A stretch of 64,000 bases of DNA from Lineus longissimus (lineage: Eukaryota > Nemertea > Pilidiophora > Heteronemertea > Lineidae). This document shows positions 33,601-43,664 of this stretch, one piece after another. Position numbers and translations under genes: made by a program. The DNA lies in assembly GCF_910592395.1 (NCBI RefSeq), contig NC_088313.1:8806501-8870500 (forward strand). Reading direction: 5' to 3'. Numbering within the stretch: position 1 is the first letter of the stretch; each line of letters opens with the position of its first letter. The notes beneath the pieces were generated by a model. The model worked only from the letters and a program-made list of their open reading frames with translations. It was not told the DNA's origin and did not search any database.

Positions 33601-34847
33601 AAATGAGCACTGCTTTTGACTGCCTTACCACTGATTTTGACTGTCTTACCACTGCTTATGACTCCCTAACCTCTATTTTTGATTGCTGTATAACTGTATG
33701 CTTTGGTATTGCGTGACTGAAAAACACTCCCTATGACTGCTTTCCACTGATTTCAACACTGCCATAAAAATGTGAGGTAACACTGCAACCTGACTGAATC
33801 CTGACTGATATCACACTGCTTTTCGGTGAGGGTACTGTACGCCATAATCACTTTCATCAATCTTGAGTCTTAGTATTTCTACCCATATCCTTTTAGTGCA
33901 CCACTTTTCTGAACTCACCTCCAAGAAATCCATGACTGTATGGAACAGCTCAATGATCATTGGTGACAAGTTTTCAAAACATTCTCGTCTGAGATGAGCC
34001 CCAGCCCGCAATGCTTTGGCACCTTCAAAACGACGTACTGTCAGCTGGTCACCACCTACAGGAACTTGCAGCTTCTCCAGCTCACCAGCTGAAAGACAAA
34101 AATACATAAAGATTAGTAACCTTCAATAATGTCTAGGAGCTAAATACATGTAATTACATCTACATGTATTGGTACCTTTGTGGGCCCGTAATCATATTTG
34201 CAGGGTTCCAGTTACATTTGTACATTGTACAGGGGAACCAAACTCTACTAGACTTCCTTCTCAAGTTCTCTAGATCTACATTGTACATTGTCGTCCATGA
34301 ACTGCTATAATAAAGTTTCATTGGCAAGGCAAGACAATGCACATGTACAATGTACATGTATGCTTGAAGTGTCGCATTGACATTGATTTTCATAATTCTC
34401 TTTTTTACAGATCACAATAGATTTTGAGGATAATTCTATGATAAATTGGTTGCTCATACCTAAGCCAGCCTTTCGATACAGTTGATCTATGGTGTCTTCG
34501 TAGGAATCTAAGATGTCTAAGCAATCTTCATACTTGGCTTCGTTCTTCAGCTGAATAGGCGGAATATAACTGGCCGTCTTTTCACTCATTTCCTTGGTTA
34601 GCGGATGTGGCAAGTGATCAGGTAGCACCAGTTTCATCCATCGAAAGCAGTCAAAATCTTCCTGCAGGACACGTCCGATCAGGATCTCCAGAGACTCTCT
34701 GTAGAGTTGACACTCATTTGGACTGGGAAGAAACACGTCTATGGATATTTCCTCCCCTGGCGAGACTCTTTTCTTGGTTGTCGCCTGCAGCAACTCTTCC
34801 GAAATGACTGGAACCCGATCAGCTGTCCAATCAGATGCAAAGTAGTG
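30612..34847 (-). CDS. DUF6589-like gene, 3' portion (continues at 47577-49224)
   Basis: Minus-strand exons: 34847-34460 (continuation of exon 1 after the Harbinger insertion), 34088-33919, 31854-about 31610 and 31580-30612. Exon 2 has the family signature LQVPVGGDQLTVRRFEGAKA followed by LRAGAHLRRECFENLSPMI. Exon 3 reads DQGTAANLKALIQRTSVNGK, and exon 4 has NPKGGSGNNLACDMQKEMQV and SLGAHKTDRAIVRACGSVD, the strongest DUF6589 blocks. Junctions exon 1/2 (phase 1) and 2/3 (phase 0) have good donors and acceptors; the exon 3 donor is not resolved. The function of DUF6589 proteins is unknown; they are multiplied in aquatic animals and are probably transposon-derived. Intron 2 carries the CACTG-rich element. 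Confidence 0.75.
32255..33832. mobile_element. TA-flanked non-autonomous element with CACTG/CAGTG-rich ends
   Basis: The ends CCCTCACCGAAAGGCAGTG (left) and the inverse of CACTGCTTTTCGGTGAGGG (right) form inverted repeats, flanked by TA on both sides (32253-32254, 33833-33834). The outer 350-450 bases on each side are packed with the pentamer CACTG or CAGTG (about 28 by eye), often alternating with GACTG at 10-base spacing. The centre has no coding frame of note and a short duplication around 32830-32956. It sits in intron 2 of the DUF6589-like gene. Confidence 0.7.
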
Positions 34848-35022
34848 CAGGGCCCGGTTTCTCAAAGAATCTTAAGTCTGTTTTGGTGACTTAAGTATGA
34901 GAATTTCTTAAGTTTTGTCTTAAGTTGATTCACAAAGAATCTTAACTCGCCTAGCCGACTTAAGTACCCCAAAAACTTAAGTACGGTAGCTACCGTACTT
35001 AAGTCGGAATGAAGGACACAAA

Positions 35023-38000
35023 ATGGCAGAAATTCGCCGGCACAACCGGCCTGTCCTTCGATATTTGATGGCCCGAGGCCAAGAAAGACGACTCGTAGAC
35101 CATCAAAACCCCTTGGAGAAGTACTCCGCCAAGGGGGTGAAAGACAGATATCGTTTCCTGCCCGACACAATAATGGTCTTCGTTGAGGTATTCGGCACAA
35201 AGTTGACGCGTCCGACCGACCGTGGCCATGCACTGCCTGTCATACTACAAATTTGCGTGTGTCTCCGTTTCCTTGCTTGCGGGTCCTTCCAAATAATGGT
35301 CGGGGATGGAGATGGACAGTCAAAAAGTTCCGTGTGCCGTATCGTGAAGGCCACCATGAATGAAATAATCAAATATATGAGCGAAATCATAAAATTTCCG
35401 AGGGGCGACGAAGCCACAGAAACTAAGAAGCGCTTCTTCGCAGTTGCAGGTATGTATCAGTTCCCATCTCATGTGCTCCTCGCCCACTACTATTTATAGT
35501 GCTCCAATCAGCAAAATGAATGACAAAAATCGATAGGTGAACATGCATATTAAGCAGGTCAAACCTCTCCAATCAGCAAACGGTGAATGAAGAAATCGCT
35601 GTTGGTAACCGTGAATATTTTAACAGGTCAAGGACAGGTCAAACTTCATCAGCTGTTTTTTTTCATCACACACATGCATGACATGTGTCGTGTGTCATCA
35701 TGGAAGCGAAACTGCGTGGTTCAATGCTGTTGTTTGTTTATTGAAAACCGGCTGTTAGATTGCTGGAAACTTTATATTAATTATAATCATGTGAAGGTAT
35801 CTATGCAGCCATCTATTCTAATGAATACTCGCATCCGCGCCACTGTGACTGGGCTTGTGGTATTCGACTCGATGACTCGACGACGCGATGGCTCGATGAC
35901 GCGATCGTTGCTATGGATTTTGCTAAAATACGGAATCCCATGATCCTGGTCTCCGGGCTACCGCTGCAACAGCAGAGGTTTTAGCTCGGCCTTTCCCATA
36001 CCCAGCTACGGTATGTGGAAGGATGTGCCCCCCCCCCCCCCAGCCATGGCCACTGAAGATTGGTCCCCGCGATTGATTTTGATATTTAAAGGACTCGCGG
36101 AAGTTTCATAGCATGCAAAATGACCGGAGATTTAATTGACAAACAAGCTTCTAGTGGCCAATGTCAGATGTCATGTGGTAGTCTGTCAACAATCGGAATT
36201 TCGCATATGTGCAGTTTTTTAGACTCAGTCACTCAGTCTCTCTTCCGTCCCTTGACATCTGCCCCCCCCCCCCCCCCATACATCAGCCCCTCTACATGCT
36301 TTCCGAAATTGGTGGCTTGCATTGGAACTAGCCTAACTTTTTCCCCCTTGTCCGTCATTAAAGGCATTCAAGTGTGTTGGTCAACCACGACTATCTCCTT
36401 TGTCCCTCCACCACAGGCCTAGTTTCCCCTTATGACATCACTATTTCGGACACTCAGCGCCCCATTTCTGGAAAGGTGTATAGGACATTTAATATTGCCG
36501 TGCTGAACGGATATCCAGAGCCAACCTTGTCTCCAGGAACTCGCGTGTCATTTTAACATTGGAACTTCTGCTCGTAAAGAACCTGGGTAGGAGGTTGATC
36601 TGAACCAGCTATATTTAGGTGTATTCAGCTGTATTGACGGTAAAGATACCAGTCGCTTGCATAGCAACATGGCGCATGGTTTTATCAAAAATGCGAACTT
36701 GTAGGAAACGAAAAATGGTCGGATTAGATACGGTGAAAACAGCTGGAAAGGGGTTGGTAATGATCGGTTCTTTTTTATTTTCCTCCACTTATGATTCTAT
36801 GTATAAATTACAGTCCAAGCAGTGATATTCTTTAAAAAGATTCCAACTTGATCGCGTCATCGAGTCATCGCGTCGTCGAGTCATCGAGTCGAATACCACA
36901 AGCCCTGTGACTGTGCAGTTGAGTTGATCGAGTGCAGACTGTTGTCGACTGTGACTGTACGTAGTGTTGCATGTTGTTGTTGTGTGCTTGTGTGTCCACC
37001 AATGACCATCATCCATGGCATGTACAGCCTACACTACTGCTGTATGGATTGTTGGTCAGTCAGGTCTGGCCTATACTCGATCATGAGTATGCAGTATGTT
37101 CTATACTTTTCTTGTACCAATATCATCCCTCCATGCATTGCATACTGCATCCATAAAAATGCCCTCAACTCACTGAGTGAGGTGGATGTCGACCAGGGCG
37201 GGGCGCAGTCGGGGAATGATATAGTTAGTTAATACAGGTCAGTTTGTGTGTTGCCTAATGGTTCTTCCACTTTGATTTTAGGTTTCCCTAACGTAATCGG
37301 TGCTTTGGACTGCACACAGATAAAGATTCAAGCCCCATCTCAATTTGAGGATGTTTATGTCTGTCGCAAATCCATTCACAGCATCAATGTTCAGGTAAGC
37401 ATGTGTGAATAGAACACTTTCAAAAGTCAGTTGGTAGCCCTGCCTAGTAACGAAATGTGCACATAATGTCTGTAGGCCTACACCAAAGTACAATAAACAT
37501 GCATTGCATTTATTACCAGATGACCGGCTGGCTGGCTTTTTGGCTCACCGTAGGGGAGTCTATGTAATACCGCAGTGTCCGTCGTCCGTCGTCGTCGTCC
37601 GTCGTCGTATCCTATTTCAAAATCAGTGGCACGTTGCTTAACCGCTAGGGCTATGAACTTGAAACTTTGTACACAGCACCCCCTAGGTCAGGTGACCTCT
37701 GACACTGAATTTTAGTCCGATCTGACTCTCAACTTGGCCACCAGGGGGCCAAATGTCGATATCTAAAAAGTGTGATATCTCGCTTATTAGTGACTTGTTT
37801 TCGATGTAACTTGTGTTGTAGGTACTCATAGCAAATATACATCTTATATCATACGAGTTTTTAATTTGACCAACTTTTCAAGGTCACAGAGGTCATATGG
37901 CGTAAATGGCCGTAGGGAGTGTAAACTATGGCATGTTTCTTAACCACTAAAGCTATGAACTTGAAACTTAGTACATATAACCCCCAATATCACATAGCCT

Positions 38001-41000
38001 CTGGTGCTGAATTTCAGTTTGATCTGATTTTCAACTTTGCCACCAGGGGGCCAAAAGTGGATATCTAAAAAGTGTGATATCTCACTTATAAGTGACTTGT
38101 TTTCGATAAAATTTTTATGGTAGGTACTCTTAGGAAGAATACATCACATGTCTTACGGGTTTTCAATTTGACCTACTTTTCAAGGTCACAGAGGTCATAT
38201 GGCGTAAATTGGCCGTTAGAGTGTAAACTATGGCACGTTTCTTAACCAGTAAAGCTATGAACTTGAAACTTGGTGCATATAACCCCCTACATCAGAAAAC
38301 ATTTGATGTTGAATTTTGGCCTGATCTGATTCTTTATTCGGCCACCAGGGGGCCATAATGGAAAAAGGAAGAAGTGCAATATCTTGCTTATTTGAGTGAA
38401 TTGTTTTCGATAAAATTTTTATGGCAGGGACTTCCAGCAATGATACACCACATGTCCTACGATTTTTGGATTTGACCTCCTTTTCTAGGTCACAGAGGTC
38501 AAATGGCGTAAATTGGCCATTAGAGTGTAACTATGGCACGTTTCTTAACTGCTGAAGCTATGAACTTGAAAGTTGGTACATCTAACCCCCTACATCAGAT
38601 AATCTTTGACACCGAATTTTGGCCTGATCTGATTCTTGATTTGGCCACCAGGGGGTCAAAACTGAAAAAGTAGGACGTGCAATATCTCGCTTATTAATGA
38701 CTTTTTTTCGATGAATTTTTTATTGCAGGGACTCTTAGCAATCACACGATATTGATCTTGTTGATGTCATAGACAATTATTGGTTGGATCATAAACTTAT
38801 ATATACTGCCCTGTCTTATTACTTGACATCAATACACATCTAAAAAAAGTCTTCATGCCTGATTGTGTTCACCATATTCACCTCTAAACTAAGCATGATC
38901 CTGCCGACTAAAAGATGTATACGGTGAGCACAATGGCCCTGGCCGTTTCATTCATTTAGTCATCTTGGAACCAGATCAGGTTCACTTTCAAAGCCTGGCT
39001 CATTGGAGGCCTGATCTCGTTTAAGAGATTGCATGTCCATCTGAAATATAAATATCCTGATTCCTGGCATAGTATGAATTAAAATCATTGCTAAGTATGA
39101 AAAATTTTGAAAGTACAGTGTTTCTGCCAGAAAAAAATTCAAGAGGGGGAACCAAAGCCCGAATTCCTGGTCGAAAGAGCAAATTTTGGCTGTTTTTCGG
39201 ACAATCTTGGCAGTTCCCCCCCCCCCCCCCCGGCAGAAACCCAGAAATAATATTTCAATTTCAACTTTTTGGTATTGCAGATGATATGTGATGCTGATCG
39301 CATTGCCACAAACCTTGTAGCCAAATGGCCGGGAAGTGTTCACGACAGTGGAATATTCAAGGTGTCGTCCATTGGCCGAGAACTTGCTAACCAAGGTAAT
39401 TCAGACATGTGTGATACCCACTAAAAACAAGTAATTTAATAGATAGATAAATAATTTAATTGGAACTTTATCAACATTTATAACTAACATACATGTAGTA
39501 GAAAAGAAATTATCACATAGGCATACTACTAGATCAACAGTATCATGCTTATTTGAAAAATATATAATATATAAACGAGAAACCCCATGTTATGTATAAA
39601 ATGACAAAAAAACATTGATATTCTCATATTCAATAAATTAGTATAAAATTCATTCATTTTGAAAAAAATTATTACATTTACAATATTGTATTTACAATTT
39701 CAGCTCCACATGATGGATTCCTTTTGGGAGACAAAGTGTTCTGTTTCTTGCTCAGGCATAGATGCAACACGCACAACGGTCGACAGGTATAAGCCAGTTT
39801 ATTAAAGTAACTAAGATATATAAAGATACAGGTCACGTGATGATTAGTAAGCTATATAAGGTATATGGTTAGTATGGTTAGTATAACGAGTAATAGGTAA
39901 TATCATAACATCCCCCTTACGGAGAGGAAGCAGAGCAACACAAAATAGTTAACTGCAAATCCAAGAGTCAATTACAAACATCAAAAACTCATATCGCACG
40001 AGACGCTGAATAAAGATTAATCCAAATAGTCTGCAAGTAAATCACCTTGTTATGTCTGAATGAAAATAACTATGAACTGAACTAAGGTCACGCTAATAAT
40101 AAAACATAAACATTTAAAAGTTATATAAGAATCATACGCATTTTCCGAAACCTAAACACAAGAGATAAGAGGCTGGTCTGCTCTAATTAATCAGTCTATT
40201 CACATCTGTTGAGTTGAGTAACTTTAGCATAAGTTGAACTAATGACCATATCTATCCGGTGGTCTGACTAGACGACCTGACCTTGTTGTAACTAACTGCG
40301 GGGTGTCAGGCGTAGTGTTTATGAGGAGTTCATTCTCACGAGATTCTAGTCTTTCATTAGAGATTGTTGCGTCAGAGTCTACATCTTCAATTTCCTGTTC
40401 CAGGTCATTTTCCTGGATACTGCCCCTGGGCACCTGGCGGAGGTGTCTACGGTTACGTCGCAAAGTGTTATTCCTTGTTCTGACCAGATATGATCTCGGA
40501 TCAGATGTCTGCTGTTCCACAATTCCTGGGGATCCCTGTTTATCCGGAGAGGTTATGATAACATTATCGCCGGGGTTTAGGGGTTTGAGTGCTCTAGACT
40601 TCCCATCAAAGAATGCCTTTGCCGTATCCCGTCCCGTTTGTATCTGCTGCTGAACTTTGACTGCATCCGCTGGTAGGAGTTGTGAAGTTGCCGTTGGCAA
40701 CCTCGTGCGCAGGTTTCTACCCATAAGCAACTTGGCAGGCGATGCCATGTCTGCTTCACGTGGTGTACTCCTGTATGCTAAAAGTCCTAGATACGGGTCT
40801 TCTCCTGTGGAGAAGATTCTCTTGAGAATTTTCTTGACGGTCTGCACAGCTTTTTCAACTAGTCCATTTGATTGTGGGAATCTTGGTGATGATGTCACCA
40901 GCTTAAATTCCCATGCTTTTGCGAAAGCTTGAAAGTTCCGGCTAACTAGATTAGAACCATTGTCTGTGAAGAAATCTTGAAATAGCCTGAGTACGCATCA

Positions 41001-43029
41001 ACTATCACTAAGTAGTCCTTCCCATAGACCACACATAGATCACTAGATATGTTTTGCCACGGCCTTTGCGGTATTGGATGCGACATGAGCGGTTCCTTTT
41101 GCTGTTTATTGCAATGTTTCTGACATGTTGTGCATTTTGAGACCATTTCAGCGATTTGACTATTTAGTCCTGGCCAATATATGACCTCCCGCGCACGTCT
41201 TCGACACATTTCTATTCCTAGATGTCCCTCATGCACTTTTTGCAGCATGTCTTTGCGCATTGATGGCGGAATCACAATTTTGTGTCCTTTGAATATGTAT
41301 CCTTCAGTAATGTATAGTTCATCGCGACAGTTCCAGTATGGTTTCACGACATCTGGAACTTCAGAACAATTTTCCGGCCAACCTGATTCTATAGTTTTAT
41401 ATAATGTCTGCAATTCAGAGTCAGTTTGTATTTCACGTTTTAGCTCATCAGCTTTTCCTGCGGTTATTGGTAAGCTAGACACTAGCGCATGAACTTGTAA
41501 TTGGGCTTCCTGTGAGAGTTCATTATCACGATCTGAGTCCTCCAAGTATGCTCGACTTAACGTGCAGCTACATACATACATACCTGTCGACCGTTGTGCG
41601 TGTTGCATCTATGCCTGAGCAAGAAACAGAACATGGAAAACACGGGCCCACAAATAGTCATGGCAGAACGTCCGAATCTCAAGCCGCCGGCACCTCTTGC
41701 TCTAACGGGGAATATTTTGGCGAATTGGAGGCGATGGAAGCAGAAATTTACGATATTTCTAACGGCATCACGGATAACGGAGGAACCTATCAAGGTCGCT
41801 CTTCTTCTCCACTCAATCGGAGATGAAGGACTGGAAGTTTTCAATTCATTTGGATTACCTGATGATGTCGAATACGCCCCGCTTATTCAAAAATTCGAGG
41901 AATATTGCACGCCTCAGAAGAATGTAACATTTGAACGCCATAGATTCAATTCAAGGATACAGCAGGAAGGCGAGTCCTTTGACTGTTTCCTCACGGATAT
42001 AAAAATAAAAGCCAAGGACTGTGAATTTGACACTCTAAGAGACTCCTTAATAAAGGATCGCATTGTATTTGGCATACGAATGGATCGCACGAGGGAACGT
42101 CTGCTTAGGGAGAAGGAACTCACCCTCACCAAGGCGATAGATATATGCCGGGCAGCTGAGTTAACCAAGGAACAGATGAGTTCGCTGTCTAACGGACAGC
42201 GGCGTGATGAACAGACTGACAAAACAGTAAATGCAGTAGGCCGACAAGGATACAACAAAGCCGCCTCGGGTTATCATAACCAATCAACGTATAAAGGCAG
42301 CGGACCCAAGTGCGGGAATTGCGGGACTTTTCATCAACCACGGCAATGTCCTGCCTATGGCAAACAATGCAAGGGTTGCAAAAGGCTAAATCACTTCATC
42401 CGCTGCTGCAGGTCAACCAATAAACAAGTCCACAGCGTAGAGGAGGAGGACGATAACGGTACGCACGAGTATTTGTTCATTGGCAGCATCAATCAGTTAA
42501 AGGGAACAGACAAGCCTGATCAACAATGGCTAACGAAGCTGAAGATGGGTCAGCGACAGGTATAAGCCAGTTTATTAAAGTAACTAAGATATATAAAGAT
42601 ACAGGTCACGTGATGATTAGTAAGCTATATAAGGTATATGGTTAGTATGGTTAGTATAACGAGTAATAGGTAATATCATAACACAAAGGTTATGCACTTG
42701 AACCGTACCTGATGACACCTTATCGGAATCCAACACCTGAAGAAGCCAAATATAATGCCGCCCAAGCACGAACCAGGACACGAGTTGAGCAGGCCTTTGG
42801 CATTTTAAAGAGGCTGTTCCATTGCTTGCACGATGAAATTCGGCTGGTCCCAGAACATACATGTAAAGTGATAGTCTGCTGTGTAATCCTCAACAACATT
42901 GCACTGAAGCGGCAGGATGTGATGGAGCCACTTTTGGAGAATCAATATAACCTTGATCCCATTGATGACGATACTGTAACTGGAAGGGTTGTAAGAGATC
43001 ATTTGCGTGATACCTTCTTTCATTTCTGA
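35023..43029 (+). CDS. HARBI1-type Harbinger transposase, four exons, exon 4 split by a Gypsy-type insertion
   Basis: Exons are 35023-35449, 37282-37394, 39281-39395 and 39704-39736 plus 42689-43029; phases 1, 0 and 1 agree and the total is about 342 residues, close to the 349 of human HARBI1. Exon 1 has the usual N-terminal helices (RDRYRFLPD-like, LRFLACGSFQIMVGD, SSVCRIVKA). The DDE residues are visible: D in GALDCTQIKI (exon 2), D in WPGSVHDSGIF (exon 3) and E in RVEQAFGILKRLF (exon 4). Only a 2.9-kb Gypsy-type element in exon 4, flanked by CAAAG, breaks the gene; GDKGYALEPYL spans the site without it. The enzyme would cut and paste the Harbinger element with help from the Myb-like protein on the other strand. 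As it stands the message would be truncated. Confidence 0.85.
35852..36904. mobile_element. MULE-like non-autonomous element in transposase intron 1
   Basis: Inverted ends GGCTTGTGGTATTCGACTCG (left) and its complement at the right extend for about 40 bases with GATGACTCGACGACGCGATG next. CTGTGACTG flanks both sides (35843-35851, 36905-36913), a 9-bp duplication. C runs lie near 36030 and 36262. No coding capacity is evident. Confidence 0.8.
37541..38975 (+). repeat. Dispersed CGT/half-site repeat family, copy D
   Basis: It starts TGGCTCACCGTAGGGGAGTC, has a CGTCGTCGTCC tract, then four tandem units of about 300 bp and an end CGGTGAGCACAATGGCCCTG. Intact AGGTCA-CAG-AGGTCA repeats are at 37881, 38183 and 38487. 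A piece near 38758-38800 (GATGTCATAGACAATTATTGG) matches the endonuclease fragment at 55750, so another element broke into its end. It lies in intron 2 of the Harbinger transposase. Confidence 0.85.
39737..39910 (-). repeat. 3' LTR of the Gypsy-type element
   Basis: 174 bp, starting TGTTATGATATTACC on the minus strand and ending AAACAGAACA. Its inner 130 bases equal 42554-42683; its remaining 44 bases match, inverted, 41590-41633. Confidence 0.8.
40239..41600 (-). pseudogene. Gypsy-type pol fragment: RNase H end and integrase
   Basis: Reading on the minus strand from 41600: the TLSRAYLED end of RNase H, then the integrase zinc region (HEGHLGIEMCRRRAREVIYW, CTTCQKHC), then the first catalytic Asp region (SSDLCVVYGKDYLVIVDAYS). 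A frame change and a deletion of a few dozen codons follow, because the second Asp block (DFFTDNGSNL) comes immediately after SGYF in another frame. The rest (SSPRFPQSNGLVEKAVQTVK with the catalytic Glu, a chromatin-type tail) continues to 40239. Active integrase is not possible from this copy. Confidence 0.85.
41632..42553 (+). pseudogene. Gypsy-type gag segment, inverted relative to pol
   Basis: The frame from the ATG at 41632 or 41662 encodes a retrotransposon gag: a capsid-like helical region (ILANWRRWKQKFTIFLTAS, FEEYCTPQKNVTFERHRFN, LRDSLIKDRIVFGIRMD) and two zinc knuckles (CGNCGTFHQPRQC and CKGCKRLNHFIRCC). It ends near WLTKLKMG, where protease should begin but the truncated LTR starts instead. 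Its strand is opposite to the integrase of the same element, showing an internal inversion. Confidence 0.85.
42554..42683 (-). repeat. Truncated 5' LTR of the Gypsy-type element
   Basis: 130 bases equal to 39781-39910 by eye. It lacks the last 44 bases of the LTR, breaking exactly at CGACAGGTAT, a word also present inverted at the other inversion boundary (41580-41589). Confidence 0.85.
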
Positions 43030-43280
43030 TTGTGCAAGCATGCAAGTGTTTTTTATGATATTTTAAGAGGAAACCTGAGTGAGTTGGCCATAAAATTGCA
43101 TTTAAAAGAATACATGTGTTAGGGGCAAAATCCGTGTGCTATGTGAATCTATGCCTTTTATAGGTACGAAAAATAGTATTCAAAACTTTGGTTCATAGAT
43201 CTTGTACTGTTTGGCATGTTTGATGTTTGTACTTTTTGTGGCAAATTTGGATGTTTTTGATAGAATGTCTGACAGATCAG

Positions 43281-43507
43281 GGCCCGGTTGCACAGTCAGC
43301 ATTAGGTTAACAACAACTTAAGTGCTAATGCTTGATTTAAAATCTCACTTATGTAGCAGTTGAATATCATCGACTTGGAAATTTGAACAGTAATCCTTAA
43401 TATAATACCATTTTAATTGATAACTCTAGTCTTACATTAGTGAGATTTTAAAGCCAGCATTAGCGCTAACGTTGGTGTTAACCTAACACTGATTGAGCAA
43501 CTGGGCC
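43281..43507. mobile_element. Harbinger-type MITE, 227 bp
   Basis: Ends GGCCCGGTTGCACA and the inverse of TGAGCAACTGGGCC, with CAG at left and CAT at right, so the 3-bp duplication is nearly intact. Subterminal words (GCATTAGGTTAAC, GTTAACCTAAC) are also inverted. The end is similar to that of the surrounding 12.7-kb Harbinger but not the same. Confidence 0.7.
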
Positions 43508-43664
43508 CATAGTCATAGTGAGGGCCTAACTAACAGGGCTCATTGAAATACCTTGTTAATTCTTCGGTTCACGGGTGAACCGTAATGCATGAGGCGTGAG
43601 GAGTGAAGCGTGAAGCTCTATGTAACGTCTGCCTTAGGGGCATGAAAATTGATTGACTGCAGAT

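Larger units (their letters stand above)
39737..42683 (-). mobile_element. Gypsy-type LTR retrotransposon, internally deleted and rearranged
   Basis: The element interrupts the Harbinger transposase with a CAAAG target duplication (39732-39736, 42684-42688). The low-coordinate LTR (39737-39910, 174 bp, minus orientation TGTTATGATA to AACAGAACA) is complete. The high-coordinate LTR (42554-42683) keeps only 130 bp, which I read as identical. A purine tract (AAGGGGGA on the minus strand) lies next to the low LTR, as expected for a minus-strand element. The integrase end of pol is on the minus strand but gag is on the plus strand, starting beside the missing 44-bp LTR end (41580-41633). Protease and most of reverse transcriptase are gone. 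The element cannot encode its own mobility. Confidence 0.85.
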
